Source of the DNA: Aestuariivirga sp. | Lineage (GTDB): Bacteria; Pseudomonadota; Alphaproteobacteria; Rhizobiales; Aestuariivirgaceae | NCBI RefSeq assembly: GCF_020252405.1 | Contig: NZ_JADCDA010000033.1 | Span: 1-64,000, forward strand | Length of the DNA: 64,000 bases | Direction: 5' to 3' | Shown here: positions 7,451-15,878 of the stretch, piece by piece | Numbering within the stretch: the first letter of the stretch is position 1 | How the letters are laid out: each line of letters begins with the position of its first letter | Program-made: the position numbers and the translations under genes | Notes under the pieces: generated by a model | The model's database searches: none | What the model saw: only the letters and a program-made list of their open reading frames with translations | Told to the model about the DNA's origin: nothing

Positions 7451-10324
7451 ATGGGCAGCAAGATGCTCATCGATGCCAGCCACCCCGAAGAGACCCGCGT
7501 TGTGGTGCTCAAGGGAAACCGCATCGAGGAATTCGATTTCGAAAGCGCCGCGCGTCGGCAGCTGAAGGGCAACATATACCTCGCCAAGGTGACGCGCGTT
7601 GAGCCGTCGCTGCAGGCGGCCTTCGTGGAGTATGGCGGCAATCGCCATGGCTTCCTTGCATTCTCGGAAATCCACCCAGACTATTACCAGATCCCGCTCG
7701 CCGACCGGCTGGCCCTGCTTCAGGCCGAGGAGGAGGAGCACGCGCGGGAGGCCGAGGACGAGGACGACGAGGGCGAAGGCAGTGGCCGCCGCCGGCGCGG
7801 TCGTGACCGGGGCCGGGGCGGACGCAGGGCCTCGCGCGGCGAGGAAAACACCGACGGCGGGGTGGAGGAAATCTCCGAGCCCGAATATGCCGAGGATGCG
7901 TATGCCGCGGGAGACGACTCCTTCGCCGGGGACCACGGCCCCGAGACCAATGAAGGGGAAAGCCCGGAGTCGCACGTCCTCGACGTTTCCTCCGAATTGA
8001 CCGGGGGCGAGGCCGTCGAACACCATGACGAGGCGGATGATGACGGCGACGACACGCCGCCGCGCGCCGCGCCGATGTCGGCGAGCCACGACGACCCGTC
8101 GCTGTCCGAGCCGGTCGGGGCCGGTTCGGAACCCTCAGAACCGGAGGCCCGGATCGAGGCCCGCCTTGCCGAACCCGCCGCCGGGCCGCCGGACGAGGCC
8201 GGGATGGAGGCCGCGGCCCCCGCACCCACCGTCCAGCACGGCATTCCGGGCGAACTCGGCAATGGCGTTGAGGAAGTGGGCGAGGACCCGGACGCCGTCC
8301 GCGTCGAGGAGATCGGCGCTGAGGACGCGCTCGAGGAAGTGCCGCAGCGCCGCCGTAAGGTGCAGCGCAAGCAGTACACGATCCAGGAAGTGATCAAGCG
8401 CCGCCAGGTGATCCTCGTTCAGGTGGTGAAGGAAGAGCGCGGCAACAAGGGCGCCGCTCTCACCACCTATCTCTCGCTCGCCGGCCGCTATTGCGTGCTG
8501 ATGCCCAACACCGCGCGGGGCGGCGGCATCTCGCGCAAGATCACCGAGTCAGGAGACCGCCGCCGCCTGAAGGAGATGGTGAAGGAGATCGAGGTGCCGC
8601 AGGGCATGGGCCTCATCGTCCGCACCGCGGGCGCGCAGCGCACCAAGACCGAGATCAAGCGGGACTATGACTATCTGCTCCGCCTGTGGGAGAGTGTCCG
8701 CGACCTGACGCTGAAGAGCCAGGCGCCGGCGCTCGTCTATGAGGAAGGGAGCCTGGTGAAGCGGGCAATCCGCGACCTTTACACCAAGGACGTCGACGAG
8801 GTGATCGTCGAGGGCGACGAGGCATACCGTGAAGTGAAGGACTTCATGAAAATGCTTATGCCGAGCCACGCCAGGAACGTTAAGCCCTACAAGGATTCGC
8901 GCCCGCTGTTCTCGCGCTGGCAGGCGGAGAGCCAGCTTGACGGGCTCTATTCGCCCACCGTCACGCTGCCGTCGGGCGGCTACATGGTGATCAACCAGAC
9001 GGAAGCCCTCGTCTCGGTCGACATCAACTCCGGCAAGGCGACGCGCGAACACAATATCGAGGATACGGCCTACAAGACCAATCTCGAAGCCGCCGACGAA
9101 ATCGCCCGCCAGCTGCGCCTGCGCGACCTCGCGGGCCTCGTCGTCATCGACTTCATCGACATGGAGGAGAAGCGCAACAACCGGAATGTCGAGCGCCGCC
9201 TCAAGGACGCGCTGAAGAACGACCGGGCGCGCATCCAGGTCGGCCACATCAGCCATTTCGGCCTGCTCGAAATGTCGCGCCAGCGGCTGCGTCCCGGCCT
9301 GCTGGAAGGTTCCTCGCGCAGCTGCCCGCATTGCGAGGGCCGCGGCGTGGTGCGTTCGGTCTCGTCCTGCGGCCTCTCGGTGCTGCGGGCGGTCGAGGAG
9401 CAGCTGATTGCGCGCAAGCCTGAGAACCTCACCGTCAAGTGCCCGCGCGAGATCGCCTTCTACATCCTCAACGAGAAGCGCGACAATCTGCTCAGCATCG
9501 AGACCGCCTACGGCATCTCGGTGTTCATCACGCCGAGCGACGAGCTTAAGGGCTCGCAGGCGCTGATCGAGCGGGCGCCGGAGCGCAACATTCCGCCACG
9601 CCGGGTGATGGCGGCGCCGGTGCGCATCGACTCCGCCTTCGAAGAGGAGGACGAGGAGAACGGCCAGACCGAGGCCGAGGCCGAGGTCGAGATCGAGGCG
9701 GAGAACGGCGCCGGGGAGGCCGGAGAAGAGCGCCAGTCCGGCAATAGCGAGCGCGAGGGCGGTGACCGCGAAGGTGGGCGCCGCCGCCGTCGCCGTGGCC
9801 GCCGCGGCGGGCGCGGACGCGACGAACAGCAGCTTCAGAATGGCCGGGGCGATGACGTGCCTGGTCTTGGCGAACAGCCGGACTTCGACTCCCAAGACGA
9901 CCGCGAAACAGGCGGGAACCAGACCGAGGCTGGCGGCGGGAGCGCCGTTGCGGAGGCCGGGGGAGAGGAGCCTTCGGAAGACGGCGAACGGCCGCGCCGC
10001 GGCCGTGGCCGCCGTGACCGCTGGGGCCGCGACCGTGGCGAGCGCCCGCGCCGCGACGAGCGCCCGGAGACCGGCGCCGAGGCGGGCGGGACATCCGGCG
10101 CCGAGGCGGGCGGGACATCCGGCGCCGAAGACTCCGCCGCGGATGAGTCCGTGGTGTCCGCCCCCGGTCCGGCTCCGGCCACGCCACCCGCGCCCGTGAC
10201 CACCGCCGATGCGGTGGCGGAAGCCTCCGCCCCGGCAGAAACGCCGCGCCGATGGCAACCGCCGGCTCCCACTGTGACCCCGGCCTCGGCGGAGCGTAAG
10301 TCCGGCTGGTGGAGCAAGCGCTGA
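7451..10324 (+). CDS. rne: Ribonuclease E
   Basis: Endoribonuclease that initiates mRNA decay, processes rRNA and tRNA precursors and scaffolds the degradosome. The 957 residues begin with an RNase-H-like/S1 region (MLIDASHPEETRVVVL). The S1 domain is split by an insertion of about 200 residues, acidic and Arg/Gly-rich (about 92–295), as in other alphaproteobacteria. The catalytic aspartates are D524 (VSVDINSG) and D567 (VIDFIDME), 43 residues apart as in E. coli, and the Zn-link cysteines are C625 and C628 (CPHC). The C-terminal third is low-complexity acidic and Arg-rich, includes a 24-bp tandem duplication (10078–10130) encoding AGGTSGAE twice, and ends SGWWSKR. It is likely to bind RNA and partners. 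Confidence 0.96.
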   Translation: MGSKMLIDASHPEETRVVVLKGNRIEEFDFESAARRQLKGNIYLAKVTRVEPSLQAAFVEYGGNRHGFLAFSEIHPDYYQIPLADRLALLQAEEEEHAREAEDEDDEGEGSGRRRRGRDRGRGGRRASRGEENTDGGVEEISEPEYAEDAYAAGDDSFAGDHGPETNEGESPESHVLDVSSELTGGEAVEHHDEADDDGDDTPPRAAPMSASHDDPSLSEPVGAGSEPSEPEARIEARLAEPAAGPPDEAGMEAAAPAPTVQHGIPGELGNGVEEVGEDPDAVRVEEIGAEDALEEVPQRRRKVQRKQYTIQEVIKRRQVILVQVVKEERGNKGAALTTYLSLAGRYCVLMPNTARGGGISRKITESGDRRRLKEMVKEIEVPQGMGLIVRTAGAQRTKTEIKRDYDYLLRLWESVRDLTLKSQAPALVYEEGSLVKRAIRDLYTKDVDEVIVEGDEAYREVKDFMKMLMPSHARNVKPYKDSRPLFSRWQAESQLDGLYSPTVTLPSGGYMVINQTEALVSVDINSGKATREHNIEDTAYKTNLEAADEIARQLRLRDLAGLVVIDFIDMEEKRNNRNVERRLKDALKNDRARIQVGHISHFGLLEMSRQRLRPGLLEGSSRSCPHCEGRGVVRSVSSCGLSVLRAVEEQLIARKPENLTVKCPREIAFYILNEKRDNLLSIETAYGISVFITPSDELKGSQALIERAPERNIPPRRVMAAPVRIDSAFEEEDEENGQTEAEAEVEIEAENGAGEAGEERQSGNSEREGGDREGGRRRRRRGRRGGRGRDEQQLQNGRGDDVPGLGEQPDFDSQDDRETGGNQTEAGGGSAVAEAGGEEPSEDGERPRRGRGRRDRWGRDRGERPRRDERPETGAEAGGTSGAEAGGTSGAEDSAADESVVSAPGPAPATPPAPVTTADAVAEASAPAETPRRWQPPAPTVTPASAERKSGWWSKR

Positions 10325-10428
10325 GGTTACAAATCGGTCAGCTGGCCCCCGGTCGATTGACCCTGTCCCGCTGGGCCTCAAACTCGCCTCAATCTCACCG
10401 GATGGACGGACCGAGAGGCTTAGAATTC

Positions 10429-11820
10429 ATGCACCGCCCCGCTTCGTTCTTTCGCGCAACGGTCCGCCTGACGGCGGCGCTCATGGCGTTCATGAGTGTG
10501 GCCCTGCCGCAAACCGAAGCCGCCCAGCGCGGCAAGCCGCTGCCGATCATCCGCGACGCGGAAATCGAAGGTCTCATGCGGCTTTATACCCGGCCGGTTT
10601 TCAAGGCGGCGGGCATCAACCCCAAGGCTGTGAAGGTCTATGTGCTCAACGACCGGCTCATCAACGCCTTCGTGGCCGGCGGGCAGCGCATCTTCATCAA
10701 CACCGGGCTGATCGAGCGGGCCGACACGCCGAACGATGTGATCGGCGTGCTGGCTCATGAGACGGGCCATATCGCGGGCGGCCACCTGGCGCGCATGGGC
10801 GTCGAAGTCGATGCGGCCAATTACACGCAGATCATCGGCATGCTGCTGGGCCTCGCCACCATTGCCGGCGGCGTGGCCTCCGGCAAAGGCGAGGTGGCGC
10901 AGGCGGGTCAGGGCCTGATGATCGGCACCCAGGGCCTGGCGCAGCGCAACTTCCTCACCTATGCCCGCGGCATGGAGGCCTCCGCCGACCAGGCGGCGCT
11001 GAAGTACCTTAACGAGACCCACCAGTCGGCGCGCGGGATGATCACCCTGTTCGAGACCCTCGCGCGGGAGAACATCGCAACACTCGCCGACATCGACCCG
11101 TATGTGATGTCGCACCCCATGCCGATGGACCGCATCCGCAATCTCGAGGCCGAGGCCAGGAAATCTCCCTACTGGGATGCCAAGGACCCGCCGGCGCTGA
11201 TGCTGCGCCACCAGCTGGTGCAGGCCAAGCTCGCGGGCTATATCGGCGGCGCCCAGGCAGTGATGCAGAAATACCCCTCCTCCGACCAGTCGATGCCGGC
11301 GCGCTATGCCCGGGCCATCGCCATGTTCCGCCGGGGCGACATCCAGAATGCCCTGCCGGTCATCGACGGCCTCATCAAGGAGCTGCCGGAAAACCCCTAT
11401 TTCTGGGAGCTGAAGGCCCAGGCTCTGCTGGAGAACGGCCGCGCGGCGGAGGCTGCCGTGCCGGTCCGGAAGGCGCTGGAACTGCTGCCAAGCAACGGGC
11501 TGATCCAGATGCTGGCGGCGCAGGCCTATATCGACACAGAGAAGCCGGACAATGCGAGGGAGGCCATCAAGCTGCTGCGCCAGGCGCAGCGCACCGAGGG
11601 CGAGACGCCGGAGACTTTCCGCCTGATGGCCCGCGCCTATGCCCAGACCGGGGACGTGCCGCGCGCCGAACTCGCGACCGCCCAGGCCGCCCTGCTGATG
11701 GGCGACACCAAACTCGCTCTTGAAAAGGCGCGCTCCGCCCAGGCCGCCTTCAAGACCGGAACTCCCGAATGGACGCGCGCCAGTGACGTGATCAGCTTCG
11801 CCGGACGCCGACAGAGATGA
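10429..11820 (+). CDS. M48-family periplasmic metalloprotease with TPR repeats (BepA/YfgC-like)
   Basis: A zinc protease probably acting in outer-membrane protein quality control, as BepA does in E. coli. From the chosen ATG the product has 463 residues: a signal peptide (cleavage near TEAAQ), an M48 domain with the zinc and catalytic motif H110-E-T-G-H114, a third ligand at E183 (GMEASADQ), and a C-terminal TPR region (about 250–450). The frame is open upstream to 10309 inside rne, but only the start at 10429 gives a proper signal peptide and has a GAGAGG 10 bases ahead. It follows rne by 104 bp and precedes the DsbA-like gene by 54 bp. Confidence 0.9.
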   Translation: MHRPASFFRATVRLTAALMAFMSVALPQTEAAQRGKPLPIIRDAEIEGLMRLYTRPVFKAAGINPKAVKVYVLNDRLINAFVAGGQRIFINTGLIERADTPNDVIGVLAHETGHIAGGHLARMGVEVDAANYTQIIGMLLGLATIAGGVASGKGEVAQAGQGLMIGTQGLAQRNFLTYARGMEASADQAALKYLNETHQSARGMITLFETLARENIATLADIDPYVMSHPMPMDRIRNLEAEARKSPYWDAKDPPALMLRHQLVQAKLAGYIGGAQAVMQKYPSSDQSMPARYARAIAMFRRGDIQNALPVIDGLIKELPENPYFWELKAQALLENGRAAEAAVPVRKALELLPSNGLIQMLAAQAYIDTEKPDNAREAIKLLRQAQRTEGETPETFRLMARAYAQTGDVPRAELATAQAALLMGDTKLALEKARSAQAAFKTGTPEWTRASDVISFAGRRQR

Positions 11821-11874
11821 ACTGAAGCGCCGCTTTGCGCCAAAAAATGATCCGAACCAAGAGGACGACACCTG

Positions 11875-12633
11875 ATGACCTTCCGCCTCCGCTTCGCCGC
11901 CGCCGCGGCCGCCCTGCTGGCCCTTGCGCCCGCCGCATTCGCCGACGGCAGCTTCAACGACGCCCAGAAGAAGGAGATCGGCGGCATCGTCCGGCAGTAT
12001 CTGCTGGAAAACCCGGACGTGCTGCTCGAGGTTTCCAAGGCGCTTGAGGCCAAACAGCAGGAGCGGGACGCCCAGCAGCGCGGCGCCGCGCTGCAATCCA
12101 GCGCCGACCAGATCTTCCGCTCGCCCGCCGATTATGTGGCCGGCAACCCCAAGGGCGACGTCACCATCGTCGAGTTCTTCGACTATAATTGCGGCTGGTG
12201 CAAGAAGGGCTTCTCCGAGGTGATGACGCTTCTGGAGAAGGACAAGAACCTGCGCTTCGTGCTGAAGGAATTTCCGATTTTCGGCGGCGATTCCGATTAT
12301 GCCGCCATGGCCGCCATCGCGGCCAGGAAGCAGAACAAATACTGGGAGCTGCACACGGCCCTTTTCCAGCATGAGGGCAAGGTGACCAAGGAGGCGGTGG
12401 ACGAACTTGCCGCCAGGCAGGGTATCGACGTCGCCAGGATGAAGGAAGACATGAAGGACCCGGCGGTGACCAGGGAGCTGGCGGACAACCATGCACTGGC
12501 CCAGGCGCTGGCGATCAGCGGTACCCCCGCCTTCATCATCGACGACAAGGTCTCGCCCGGCTATCTGCCGGCCGACGGGCTGGCGGAACTCGTCGATCAG
12601 GTGCGCAAGGGCGGCGGCTGCAAGCTCTGCTGA
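11875..12633 (+). CDS. DsbA-family thiol-disulfide oxidoreductase
   Basis: A secreted thioredoxin-fold protein of 252 residues with an N-terminal signal peptide (cleavage near AAFADG). An N-terminal helical segment (about 25–75, rich in Lys/Gln/Glu) resembles the dimerisation region of Com1/ScsC-like proteins. The DsbA-like domain has active-site CGWC (C106, C109) in FFDYNCGWC and a cis-proline region SGTPAFII. The protein ends CKLC, a second Cys pair at the extreme C-terminus (C249, C252). Oxidase or isomerase activity in the periplasm is likely, but which cannot be read from the sequence. It lies 54 bp behind the M48 protease, probably in one transcript for envelope quality control. Confidence 0.88.
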   Translation: MTFRLRFAAAAAALLALAPAAFADGSFNDAQKKEIGGIVRQYLLENPDVLLEVSKALEAKQQERDAQQRGAALQSSADQIFRSPADYVAGNPKGDVTIVEFFDYNCGWCKKGFSEVMTLLEKDKNLRFVLKEFPIFGGDSDYAAMAAIAARKQNKYWELHTALFQHEGKVTKEAVDELAARQGIDVARMKEDMKDPAVTRELADNHALAQALAISGTPAFIIDDKVSPGYLPADGLAELVDQVRKGGGCKLC

Positions 12634-12695
12634 GGCCCCTGGGTCCTGGCTGCTTCCAACCGGCGCCGTGACCGCCTATAAGCGTCGGTCTGCCC

Positions 12696-12799
12696 TGGCG
12701 CTTGTTCCGTTCGGGCGGACTCGCCTGGACGGAACAAGCGCCAGATCAAAAGCTTGAGCATGATCCGCAAAAGTGGTTCCACTTTTGCGGATCATGCTC
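12696..12799 (+). repeat. Two-hairpin dispersed element (B then A)
   Basis: Module B (12696–12743) runs from TGGCGCTTGTTCCGTTC to GACGGAACAAGCGCCA, a long inverted repeat. After a short linker (GATCAAAAGCTT), module A (12756–12799) is a near-perfect palindrome from GAGCATGATCCGCAAAAGTGG back to GGATCATGCTC. The element ends 19 bp before the aroQ start codon and would form two hairpins in the dsbA–aroQ transcript. Confidence 0.9.
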
Positions 12800-12818
12800 A
12801 GGGGATTCGTGGGGATCG

Positions 12819-13268
12819 ATGAAACCTGTCTTTGTGCTCAACGGCCCGAACCTGAACCTTCTCGGCTTGCGCGAGCCCGCCATCTACGGCGACGCGACGC
12901 TAAAGGACGTGGAGAGCCGCTGCCGCGACCACGCCCGCGCACTCGGCCTGAGCGTGGATTTCCGCCAGAGCAACCACGAGGGCGACCTCATCGGCTGGAT
13001 ACACGAGGCGCGCGACAAGGCGTCCGCCATCGCCATCAACGCGGGCGCCTACACCCACACCTCGGTGGGCCTGCACGATGCGCTGAAAGCCGCCGATATC
13101 CCCTCGGTCGAACTCCATCTTTCCAACGTCCACAAGCGCGAGGCCTTCCGGCATGTCAGCCTCATCGCTCCGGCGGTGAACGGCGTGATCTGCGGCTTCG
13201 GCGTCGACAGCTATGTCCTGGCGATCACCGCGCTCCACTGCCTCATCTCAGCCGCCAAAAAGGGTTGA
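12819..13268 (+). CDS. aroQ: Type II 3-dehydroquinate dehydratase
   Basis: Dehydrates 3-dehydroquinate in the shikimate pathway; a small dodecameric type II enzyme. The 149 residues carry the active-site loop NLLGLREPAIYG with the catalytic Tyr, FRQSNHEGDLI, INAGAYTHTS with its Asn and His motif residues, and VELHLSNVHKRE. Length is typical. The open frame reaches 12702 into the repeat element, but the ATG at 12819 gives the canonical MKPVFVLNGPNLN start and is preceded by GGGG-type purine runs. Gene accB begins 3 bp after the stop. The rhizobial arrangement aroQ–accB–accC is conserved. Confidence 0.95.
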   Translation: MKPVFVLNGPNLNLLGLREPAIYGDATLKDVESRCRDHARALGLSVDFRQSNHEGDLIGWIHEARDKASAIAINAGAYTHTSVGLHDALKAADIPSVELHLSNVHKREAFRHVSLIAPAVNGVICGFGVDSYVLAITALHCLISAAKKG

Positions 13269-13271
13269 CCA

Positions 13272-13769
13272 ATGCCCCCGTCGAAGAAGGCTTCCGCCAA
13301 ATCCGCACCGAACGACCCTGACCTCGAGCTGATCGCAAGCCTCGCCGAAATCCTGAACGACACGGGATTGAGCGAGATCGAGCTTGACCGCAAGGGCTCG
13401 AGGTTCCGCGTGGCCAGGCAGGTGACGGTGGCGGCCAGCGCCGCCTCCCCGGCGCCCGCCCCGGTGGTGCACGCCCATGCAGCATCCGCGCATGAGGCGC
13501 CTGAGGCGCCCGCCCCGAGGTCCGCCGGCGATCATCCCGGCACGGTGAAATCGCCGATGGTGGGCACTGTTTACATGGCGCCCTCGCCCGGAGCCTCGAA
13601 CTTCATCGAGATCGGCGCGAGTGTGAAGGAGGGCCAGACGCTGCTCATCATCGAGGCGATGAAGACCATGAACCAGATCCACGCGCCGCGCGCGGGCAAG
13701 GTCACCGCGATCTATGTCGACAACGGCCACCCGGTCGAATACGGCGAACCTCTTGTGGCGATCGAGTAA
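13272..13769 (+). CDS. accB: Biotin carboxyl carrier protein of acetyl-CoA carboxylase
   Basis: Carries CO2 on biotin between biotin carboxylase and the carboxyltransferase in the first committed step of fatty acid synthesis. The 165 residues have an N-terminal helical segment (about 15–45), an Ala/Pro-rich flexible linker (about 50–90) and a C-terminal biotinyl domain with the biotinylation motif EAMKTMN. The linker and length are typical of BCCP. It is sandwiched between aroQ (3 bp) and accC (6 bp), so expression is probably coupled. Confidence 0.96.
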   Translation: MPPSKKASAKSAPNDPDLELIASLAEILNDTGLSEIELDRKGSRFRVARQVTVAASAASPAPAPVVHAHAASAHEAPEAPAPRSAGDHPGTVKSPMVGTVYMAPSPGASNFIEIGASVKEGQTLLIIEAMKTMNQIHAPRAGKVTAIYVDNGHPVEYGEPLVAIE

Positions 13770-13775
13770 GGGGCG

Positions 13776-15119
13776 ATGTTCGACAAGGTCCTCATCGCCA
13801 ACCGGGGTGAAATCGCACTCCGCGTGTTGCGCGCCTGCCGCGAGCTCGGCATCCAGACGGTGGCCGTGCACTCGACCGCCGACGCCGACGCCATGCATGT
13901 GCGTCTCGCAGACGAGAGCGTGTGCATCGGACCGCCTCCGGCGCGCGACAGCTATCTCAACATTCCGGCCATCGTCGCGGCTTGCGAAATCACCGGCGCG
14001 GAGGCCGTGCACCCGGGCTACGGCTTCCTTTCCGAGAACGCCCGCTTCGCCGACATCCTCACCGAGCACGGGGTGAAGTTCATCGGCCCCTCGGCCGAGC
14101 ACATCCGCATCATGGGCGACAAGATCACCGCGAAGCTCACCGCGCAGGAACTGGGCATTCCGGTGGTGCCTGGCTCCGAAGGCGGCGTCAGCGGAATCGA
14201 CGAGGCCAGGCGGGCGGCGAAGGATATCGGCTATCCCGTCATCATCAAGGCCACGGCCGGCGGCGGCGGCCGCGGCATGAAGGTGGCGCGCTCGGAAGCC
14301 GACCTCGAGATCGCCATGAGCACCGCGCAGTCGGAAGCCAGGGCGGCCTTCGGCAATGGCGATGTCTATATCGAGAAATATCTCGAGAAGCCGCGCCACA
14401 TCGAGATCCAGGTGCTGGGCGACGGCAAGGGCCGCGCGGTGCATCTGGGCGAGCGCGACTGCTCGCTGCAGCGCCGCCACCAGAAGATCTGGGAGGAGGC
14501 GAATTCGCCCGCGCTCAACGCGCACCAGCGCGACGAGATCGGCGGCCGCGTGGCGCGCGCCATGGAGAAGCTCGGCTATGAGGGCGTGGGCACCATCGAG
14601 TTCCTGTATGAGAACGGCGAGTTCTATTTCATCGAGATGAACACCAGGCTTCAGGTGGAGCACCCGGTGACCGAGGCCATCACCGGCCTCGATCTCGTGC
14701 AGGAGCAGCTGCGCGTCGCCTCGGGCGCCGGCCTTGCCTATACGCAGTCCGACATTTCGTTCTCGGGCCATGCCATCGAGTGCCGCATCAATGCCGAGAA
14801 CCCCACGACCTTCGCGCCCTCGCCGGGCCGCGTTGACGCGGTGCATTTCCCCGGGGGCTTGGGCGTGCGCGTCGATTCCGCCCTTTATGCCGGCTATCGC
14901 ATTCCGCCCTACTACGACAGCCTCATCGGCAAGCTGATCGTCTCCGGCAAGAGCCGCACCGAATGCATGATGCGGCTCAAGCGCGCGCTCAGCGAATTCG
15001 TGGTGGAAGGAATCGAGACGACCATTCCGCTGTTCCAGCAGCTTCTGGCCGAGCCCGACATCATCGATGGCCACTATGACATCCACTGGCTGGAGCATTA
15101 TCTCGCCCGCCAGGCGTGA
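13776..15119 (+). CDS. accC: Biotin carboxylase subunit of acetyl-CoA carboxylase
   Basis: Carboxylates biotin on AccB using ATP and bicarbonate. The 447 residues begin [17 protein letters not shown]. The protein has the biotin carboxylase N-domain ([11 protein letters not shown]), the ATP-grasp domain with the glycine-rich loop [10 protein letters not shown], the EVQHPVTE-type metal site ([14 protein letters not shown]), and the C-terminal domain with ECRINAENP. The length equals the usual AccC. Its TGA overlaps the ATG of aat (TGATG), indicating translational coupling. Confidence 0.97.
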   Translation: MFDKVLIANRGEIALRVLRACRELGIQTVAVHSTADADAMHVRLADESVCIGPPPARDSYLNIPAIVAACEITGAEAVHPGYGFLSENARFADILTEHGVKFIGPSAEHIRIMGDKITAKLTAQELGIPVVPGSEGGVSGIDEARRAAKDIGYPVIIKATAGGGGRGMKVARSEADLEIAMSTAQSEARAAFGNGDVYIEKYLEKPRHIEIQVLGDGKGRAVHLGERDCSLQRRHQKIWEEANSPALNAHQRDEIGGRVARAMEKLGYEGVGTIEFLYENGEFYFIEMNTRLQVEHPVTEAITGLDLVQEQLRVASGAGLAYTQSDISFSGHAIECRINAENPTTFAPSPGRVDAVHFPGGLGVRVDSALYAGYRIPPYYDSLIGKLIVSGKSRTECMMRLKRALSEFVVEGIETTIPLFQQLLAEPDIIDGHYDIHWLEHYLARQA

Positions 15120-15769
15120 TGAGCGCGATCACGCCACAGGTCCTGCTGCGCGCCTATGCGGCGGGAATCTTCCCGATGGCCGAGAGCGCGGAGGACAACG
15201 CGCTCTACTGGGTGGAGCCCGAAGAGCGCGGGGTGATCCCGCTCGATGGCCTCAGGATCTCGCATTCGCTGAGAAAGAGCCTCCGCCGCGGGCTCTTCGA
15301 GGTGACGGTGGACGCTGACTTTCCCGCCGTCATCGCCGCCTGCGCGGAAAAGACTCCGGACCGCCGCTCAACCTGGATCAACAGCCGCATCGTGGCGCTC
15401 TACACGCAGCTTCACCGCATGGGCTGCTGCCACAGCGTGGAATGCCGGCAGGACGGCGAGCTGGTTGGCGGGCTCTATGGCGTACGCATCGGGGCGGTGT
15501 TTTTCGGCGAGAGCATGTTCTCGCGCGCCACCGATGCCTCCAAGGTGGCCCTCGTGCATCTCGTGGCGCGGCTCAATTTCGGCGGCTTCGGCCTGCTCGA
15601 CGCGCAGTTCGTCAACCCCCATCTCGAGCGCCTGGGCGCCATCGCGGTGCCGCGCGCCGAATATCACAGGCTGATCGAGCCGCTGCTCGACAGGACTGCG
15701 GATTTCTTCGCTTTCGACAAGGATGATGACCCGGAGACAGTACTCGCCTGGGCGGCGGGACGCCGCTAG
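15119..15769 (+). CDS. aat: Leucyl/phenylalanyl-tRNA–protein transferase
   Basis: Adds Leu or Phe from tRNA to proteins with N-terminal Arg or Lys, marking them for ClpAP (N-degron pathway). The 216 residues begin with the conserved [14 protein letters not shown] and contain [47 protein letters not shown] and [18 protein letters not shown], all diagnostic of the family. A GTG at 15116 is also in frame, but the ATG at 15119 overlaps the accC stop. Linkage of accBC with aat and DUF2155 is common in rhizobia; here aat and DUF2155 are separated by an extra gene. Confidence 0.95.
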   Translation: MSAITPQVLLRAYAAGIFPMAESAEDNALYWVEPEERGVIPLDGLRISHSLRKSLRRGLFEVTVDADFPAVIAACAEKTPDRRSTWINSRIVALYTQLHRMGCCHSVECRQDGELVGGLYGVRIGAVFFGESMFSRATDASKVALVHLVARLNFGGFGLLDAQFVNPHLERLGAIAVPRAEYHRLIEPLLDRTADFFAFDKDDDPETVLAWAAGRR

Positions 15770-15788
15770 AGAACCCTTCTTGCAACTG

Positions 15789-15828
15789 ACACGAAACTGC
15801 GCCAATAGAATAGTGTTGTTTTTCGTGT
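15789..15828. promoter_or_regulatory. Inverted repeat ACACGAAA…TTTCGTGT upstream of the protease–nuclease gene
   Basis: Perfect 8-bp arms at 15789–15796 and 15821–15828 flank 24 bases that are AT-richer than the surroundings (CAATAGAATAGTG). It could be an operator for the downstream gene, or a long-loop hairpin ending the accBC–aat transcript, since GTTGTTTTT lies at its right arm. The sequence cannot decide between these. Confidence 0.35.
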
Positions 15829-15878
15829 AGCGAAGTCCGGTTTCAGGGTGGCCGCTAATCTCCCGGAGCGTCTGACCG

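Noticed and set aside
8549-10381. 610-residue open frame opposite rne
   Set aside because: Antisense shadow created by the repeated GAG/GCC codons of the RNase E tail; composition biased and without motifs.
10420-12492. 690-residue open frame opposite the M48 and DsbA genes
   Set aside because: Runs across two real genes in antisense; no domain similarity.
13248-15098. 616-residue open frame opposite accB–accC
   Set aside because: Shadow of the strongly conserved accB/accC genes; no ribosome site or recognisable domain.
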